Shown here: positions 9,265-12,315 of the stretch, in pieces
Numbering within the stretch: the first letter of the stretch is position 1
How the letters are laid out: each line of letters begins with the position of its first letter
Source of the DNA: Steroidobacteraceae bacterium
Lineage (GTDB): Bacteria; Pseudomonadota; Gammaproteobacteria; Steroidobacterales; Steroidobacteraceae
Assembly (NCBI GenBank): GCA_013044085.1
Contig: JABEVI010000143.1
Location: forward strand, 1-12,315
Direction: 5' to 3'
DNA length: 12,315 nucleotides
Notes under the pieces: model-generated
What the model was told of the DNA's origin: nothing
The model's database searches: none
The model's input: the letters and a program-made list of their open reading frames with translations, nothing else
Program-made: the position numbers and the translations under genes

Positions 9265-9984
9265 TTGCGCTCGGAAATTCACGTGGTCGCGGGCGTCGTC
9301 CGGGACGGCCCTGATCGGGTGTTGCTCGCGCAGCGCCCCGCCGGCAAACATCTGGCGGGCGGTTGGGAGTTTCCCGGTGGCAAGCTCGAACCCGGCGAGC
9401 GTCCGCTCGAGGCGCTGTGTCGTGAGCTCGACGAAGAACTCGGCCTCGCCGTACTCGCCGCCCAACCCTTGATTCGTATCCGACATGACTATCCCGGGCG
9501 CCGGGTGTTGCTGGATGTCTGGACCGTGAGCGAGCACCGGGGTGAACCCGAGGGCCGCGATGGCCAGGCGTTGCGGTGGTGCCCGATCGAGGCGCTGAGC
9601 GAGGCGGGCATCCTGCCGGCCGATCGGCCGGTCATCGCCGCGTTGCGGCTGCCCGAACGTCTCGAAGTGGCTGAGAGCGCCATCTATCGGCTCGACGAGG
9701 CTGGAGATTCTCGGCCCGCCGAGGTGCCGGCCGCGAGCGCTCGCCGGCTTCGTGGCGTGCGGTGCGCCAACCGCGAGGAGGCGGTCGCCGCCGCCGCCGC
9801 CGGTGCGGATTTTCTGACGCTGCGCACGGCGCTGGCGGACGATGAACTCGCCGCGCTCTGCGATGCGGTCAACGTGCCGATTTATGCGCGCGGTTTGCCG
9901 CTCGCGCGCGCCCGGGCGCTCGGCGCAAGCGGCGTCGATGCGACCCGAAGCGGCGGTGGCCGCCTCGCCGGGGGGGCGGCCTGA
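9265..9984 (+). CDS. MutT-type Nudix hydrolase with a reduced C-terminal TenI/ThiE-like region
   Basis: MutT proteins hydrolyse 8-oxo-dGTP to the monophosphate and so prevent A:T to C:G mutations. The N-terminal domain (1-130) has a complete Nudix box: G39-x5-E45-x7-R53-E54-L-x-E57-E58-x-G60-L. HVVAGVVRD at the start and WEFPGGKLEPGERPLEA agree with MutT. The start is a TTG 3 nt after the secA stop and in the same frame; it aligns with the MutT N-terminus, and an alternative GTG is at 9283. The C-terminal part (about 155-239) resembles the last strands of a TMP-synthase/TenI barrel (RGVRCANREEAVAAAAAGADFL, then VPIYARG and ALGASGVDATRSG). Many gammaproteobacteria have a MutT-ThiE fusion here of roughly 310 aa. 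At 239 aa, this copy seems to lack the first half of the barrel. Thiamine synthesis is therefore unlikely. Confidence 0.9.
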   Translation: MRSEIHVVAGVVRDGPDRVLLAQRPAGKHLAGGWEFPGGKLEPGERPLEALCRELDEELGLAVLAAQPLIRIRHDYPGRRVLLDVWTVSEHRGEPEGRDGQALRWCPIEALSEAGILPADRPVIAALRLPERLEVAESAIYRLDEAGDSRPAEVPAASARRLRGVRCANREEAVAAAAAGADFLTLRTALADDELAALCDAVNVPIYARGLPLARARALGASGVDATRSGGGRLAGGAA

Positions 9985-9991
9985 GTGCCGG

Positions 9992-10180
9992 TCAGTCCGG
10001 CGGCGCGATCTCGGCATCGCTCTCGCTCTCGTCCACATCGGCGGGCAGAGCGCGTTGCTCGGCGAACCACGCGCCGAGATCGATCAAGCGGCAGCGCTCG
10101 CTACAGAAGGGACGAAACGTGTTGTCCGTGCTCCATGCCAGCTCGCGCCGGCACGTGGGGCATTTGACGAGCGTGACCAT
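9992..10180 (-). CDS. yacG: DNA gyrase inhibitor / zinc-binding protein YacG
   Basis: YacG is a small zinc protein that binds GyrB and inhibits gyrase in E. coli. The 62-aa length is normal. Four cysteines form the zinc site: C7 and C10 in VKCPTC, and C26 and C30 in PFCSERCRLIDLGAWF, which is also the family signature. The C-terminus is acidic (DVDESESDAE), as is usual. It lies 19 bp after zapD on the same strand and converges on the Nudix gene with only 7 bp between the stops. No terminator hairpin is visible in that gap. Confidence 0.95.
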   Translation of the reverse strand: MVTLVKCPTCRRELAWSTDNTFRPFCSERCRLIDLGAWFAEQRALPADVDESESDAEIAPPD

Positions 10181-10199
10181 CGGCCGGAGTGCCGTCGCC

Positions 10200-11006
10200 T
10201 TATAGACAGCAGGTCAGCAGGAACGCCACGTCGGTCTCGACGTGCACGGGCCGGCGTGAGGCGTCGGTCCAGCAGAGGAAGCGCACCGTGCAGCGATGCT
10301 GGTTGCCGCTGATCTCCGGAAACAAGTCGATGTCGGCCGGCATCGTGATGCGTACGAGCTGGCACGGCGTCTCCTTTTCGAACGGTAGCTGGAACACGCC
10401 GCCAACCGCGGTCTCGCGTTTGGCACGGGCGTTCTGGCGCGTCAGCCAGAGGATCTCGGCGATGCTGTCGCACAGCGGTCGGATCATCGACAGCCAGTGA
10501 TCGAACTCGCTGACACGCTCCTCGGTGGGTCGGTTGAGCCAATGCGAGTAGTCCGGCAGGTCGAAATCGCAGGTTCCGCCCGGAATCGCGCTGCGGTGTT
10601 TGATCGCGCTCAAGAACTCCGAGTCCCGCAGCGGCGCGAGAAAATTCCCGCCGATCGCCGCCAGGTCGTTGCGCAGCCGCACGAGGTTCGTGGTCAGCGC
10701 CTTCAGGCGCCCAGGATCGACACCGCTCTTGGTCTGGAAATCCTTGAGAATGTTGATGTGCCGTTCGAGCTCCTTGAGCACATCGCTGCGCGCATCGCCG
10801 CGCGCGGTGATTGCGAGGATCTCGAGCAGGCTCGCCACCGCCGCACGCGCGCTGAAGGCGTTCGCCATCTCGCCGTGGTAGCTCGCCTGGGTATACAGGA
10901 AGTCGAGGCGCAGGAACGTGCGCATGCGCTCGTTGAGCGGCTGCTCGTAAATGACCGGCGCGGGTTCCGGTGCGGATTCGGCCTGCGGGCCCGGATGCGG
11001 GTTCAT
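10200..11006 (-). CDS. zapD: Z-ring-associated protein ZapD
   Basis: ZapD binds the FtsZ C-terminal tail and bundles FtsZ filaments, stabilising the Z-ring. From the ATG at 11006 the protein has 268 aa (E. coli 247). The family pattern is clear: YEQPLNERMRTFLRLDFL (20-37), the alpha-helical domain to about 135, then IPGGTCDFDLPDYSHWL (141-157), a conserved ZapD block, and a C-terminal beta domain (PEISGNQHRCTVRFL, 230-244). The first 20 residues are a Pro/Glu-rich extension. The open frame continues to a TTG at 11054, but similarity begins only after residue 18 of the chosen start. The ribosome site (AGGCGG) almost touches the ATG, so the start is less certain than the identity. The gene lies between coaE and yacG, as in many gammaproteobacteria. 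Its target FtsZ is encoded about 7 kb away. Confidence 0.93.
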   Translation of the reverse strand: MNPHPGPQAESAPEPAPVIYEQPLNERMRTFLRLDFLYTQASYHGEMANAFSARAAVASLLEILAITARGDARSDVLKELERHINILKDFQTKSGVDPGRLKALTTNLVRLRNDLAAIGGNFLAPLRDSEFLSAIKHRSAIPGGTCDFDLPDYSHWLNRPTEERVSEFDHWLSMIRPLCDSIAEILWLTRQNARAKRETAVGGVFQLPFEKETPCQLVRITMPADIDLFPEISGNQHRCTVRFLCWTDASRRPVHVETDVAFLLTCCL

Positions 11007-11060
11007 CCGCCTATTCTGATCCAGACCTGGGCCCAGGGTAAACCTCGAAAGCAAGAATTA

Positions 11061-11699
11061 TTAGTTCAAGCGGGCGTTGGCGAGCCGCAGGTAGCGCTCG
11101 TGGAGCGCATCGACGCCCTCGCGCAGCGCCTGAAGGCCGCTATCGTTGAGCAAGAGGTCGTCGGCGAGCGCGAGCCGCTGCGCACGGCTCGCCTGTGCCT
11201 CGAGCATCGCCTGCGCCTGGCGGATCGGGCCGCCGTCGCGCGCCAGCAAACGCTGCATTTGCAGCGCTTCGCTCGCATCGATGACCAGAACCCGGTCCAG
11301 GTCCCGGCGGGGTCCGCCCTCGACGAGCAGTGGAATCACCAAAATCACGTACGGTCCGGCCACCGCGGCGGCGCGGTGAGCCATTTCGGCTCTGATGCGC
11401 GGATGCAGGATCGCCTCCAAATCGAGCCGTGCGCGCCGCTCGGCGAACACCCGCGCTCTGAGCGCCGCCCGGTCCAGGTGGCCCTCGGCGGTGAGGATCT
11501 CGGTGCCAAAACGGGCGACGATCTCGCCGAGCGCCGCTTCGCCGGGCGCAACGAGCGCCCGTGCAATCTCATCGGCGTCGATCACGGCGGCACCGAGCTC
11601 GGCGAAGCGCTGCGCCGCGGTCGTCTTGCCACTGGCGATGCCGCCGGTCAGCCCGACCCGCAAGGGCAACCGAGGCTTAGCGGGCGAGTCCGGAGACAT
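11061..11699 (-). CDS. coaE: Dephospho-CoA kinase CoaE
   Basis: CoaE performs the last step of coenzyme A synthesis, phosphorylating the 3'-hydroxyl of dephospho-CoA with ATP in the cytoplasm. The 212-aa length is typical. The P-loop GLTGGIASGKTT is at residues 16-27, followed by VIDADEIARALV (39-50), which contains the conserved D-x-D, and then ILHPRIRAEM, the CoaE lid/CoA-binding motif. VILVIPLLVEGG and the late DDLLLNDSGL are also family blocks. The start at 11699 lies inside the upstream pilD gene and overlaps it by 23 bp. There is no visible ribosome site, so translational coupling to pilD is probable. A 54-bp gap separates it from zapD. Confidence 0.97.
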   Translation of the reverse strand: MSPDSPAKPRLPLRVGLTGGIASGKTTAAQRFAELGAAVIDADEIARALVAPGEAALGEIVARFGTEILTAEGHLDRAALRARVFAERRARLDLEAILHPRIRAEMAHRAAAVAGPYVILVIPLLVEGGPRRDLDRVLVIDASEALQMQRLLARDGGPIRQAQAMLEAQASRAQRLALADDLLLNDSGLQALREGVDALHERYLRLANARLN

Positions 11700-12315
11700 G
11701 CAGGTAAGAGTCGATCATCGAGCTGCCATAGAGCATCGCGAGCCAGCCGGCCATCGCCAGATACGGCCCGAATGGCAGCGGTGCGGCCCGGTCCCGGCCC
11801 CGAAACACGATCAGGGCGATGCCGAGAGCCGCCCCGGCGGCCGCCGCGAGCACCAGGACGAGCGGCAGCAGCTGCCAGCCGAGCCAGGCGCCGAGCGCCG
11901 CGAACAGCTTGAAGTCGCCGTATCCCATCCCCTCCTTGCCGGTCACGGCACGGAAGGCGTGGAACACGAGCCACAAGGACAGATAGCCCGCGGCCGCGCC
12001 GAGGATCGAAGCGCGTGGGCCGAGCGGCAGCGCGCCTGCTGCCCCGTGGCCGAGCAGCGCCGCGGCGGCGAGACCGCCCCACATCAAGGGCAAGGTGAGC
12101 CCGTCGGGCAGGAGTTGGTGATCGATGTCGATGCCGGCGAGTGCGATCAGGGTCCAGGTCACGAGCAGCGCGCAGGCCGCGGGGAGTCCGAGGCCGAAAT
12201 GCCAGGCGACGGTGGCCGAGGCGAGCGCGGTCGCGAGTTCCACCGCCGGATAACGCACCGAGATGCCCGCCCCGCAGGCCGCGCAGCGTCCGCGCAGCCA
12301 TAGCCAGCTCAGCAC
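11677..12315 (-). CDS. pilD: Type IV prepilin peptidase/N-methylase PilD (partial, N-terminus beyond window)
   Basis: PilD cleaves leader peptides of type IV pilins and type II secretion pseudopilins and methylates the new N-terminus, at the inner membrane. The visible 213 codons lack the start: the terminal GTG at the edge reads as Val within the family motif VLSWLWLRGRCAACGAGISVRYPAVE. The second CxxC pair of the zinc-binding loop is present (RCAAC), and the first pair must lie outside. Aspartic-protease residues are present in GIDIDHQLLPDGLTLP and in the GxGD motif GMGYGDFKLF. At least five hydrophobic segments follow. Its neighbour coaE and the small overlap match the pilB-pilC-pilD-coaE order known from Pseudomonas, so pilus genes are expected just outside the window. 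Confidence 0.96.
   Translation of the reverse strand: MLSWLWLRGRCAACGAGISVRYPAVELATALASATVAWHFGLGLPAACALLVTWTLIALAGIDIDHQLLPDGLTLPLMWGGLAAAALLGHGAAGALPLGPRASILGAAAGYLSLWLVFHAFRAVTGKEGMGYGDFKLFAALGAWLGWQLLPLVLVLAAAAGAALGIALIVFRGRDRAAPLPFGPYLAMAGWLAMLYGSSMIDSYLHVSGLAR

Noticed and set aside
9985..9991. Terminator between the convergent Nudix gene and yacG
   Set aside because: The 7-bp gap and its flanks show no stem followed by a T-run on either strand.
10497..11912. A 471-codon plus-strand frame spanning zapD, coaE and part of pilD
   Set aside because: It is antisense to three genes with clear catalytic or family motifs, and its translation is Arg/Glu/Ala-rich without recognisable motifs.

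Overview
This window comes from a GC-rich bacterial chromosome, almost certainly a free-living gammaproteobacterium outside the enterics. The support is the gene order ddlB-ftsQ-ftsA-ftsZ-lpxC, then dciA, an M23 peptidase, secA and a mutT-type gene, with yacG, zapD, coaE and a type IV pilus prepilin peptidase on the opposite strand. ZapD and YacG are mainly gamma/betaproteobacterial. A DciA-type helicase loader and a coaE-pilD neighbourhood suggest a Pseudomonas/Xanthomonas/Nevskiales-like background. I cannot name the genus from the sequence. No secM-like gene precedes secA.

Layout. Positions 1-3585 (+) hold the end of the division and cell wall cluster: the tail of D-Ala-D-Ala ligase, then ftsQ, ftsA and ftsZ, tightly packed. 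A strong GC-rich hairpin (3615-3655) separates ftsZ from lpxC (3726-4637, +), the committed step of lipid A synthesis. A small DUF721/DciA gene (4628-4957, -) converges on lpxC and overlaps its end. The 4958-5173 leader carries a likely promoter and a clear GEMM-I (cyclic-dinucleotide) riboswitch ahead of a membrane-anchored M23/LytM peptidase (5174-6097, +). secA follows from its own probable promoter, and a Nudix/TenI-like gene starts 3 nt after the secA stop. On the minus strand, reading right to left, come pilD (cut by the window edge), coaE, zapD and yacG, which converge on the Nudix gene.

How the genes fit together. Most of the window serves envelope growth and division: peptidoglycan precursor supply (Ddl), the divisome (FtsQ, FtsA, FtsZ, ZapD), outer-membrane lipid synthesis (LpxC), wall remodelling (M23), protein export (SecA) and pilin processing (PilD). 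DciA, YacG, CoaE and the Nudix protein are housekeeping functions in replication, topology control, coenzyme A synthesis and nucleotide clean-up.

Two things stand out. (1) The M23 gene appears to be under a cyclic-dinucleotide riboswitch, and the base at the ligand-discriminating position (Vc2 G20) is an A, the change associated with cyclic AMP-GMP recognition or mixed specificity. (2) SecA (1022 aa) carries an insertion of about 100 residues in its preprotein-crosslinking domain that looks like a PDZ domain. A third, smaller oddity is that the Nudix gene ends in what looks like an eroded half of a thiamine-phosphate-synthase-like barrel. I saw no mobile elements, CRISPR arrays, tRNAs or rRNAs.
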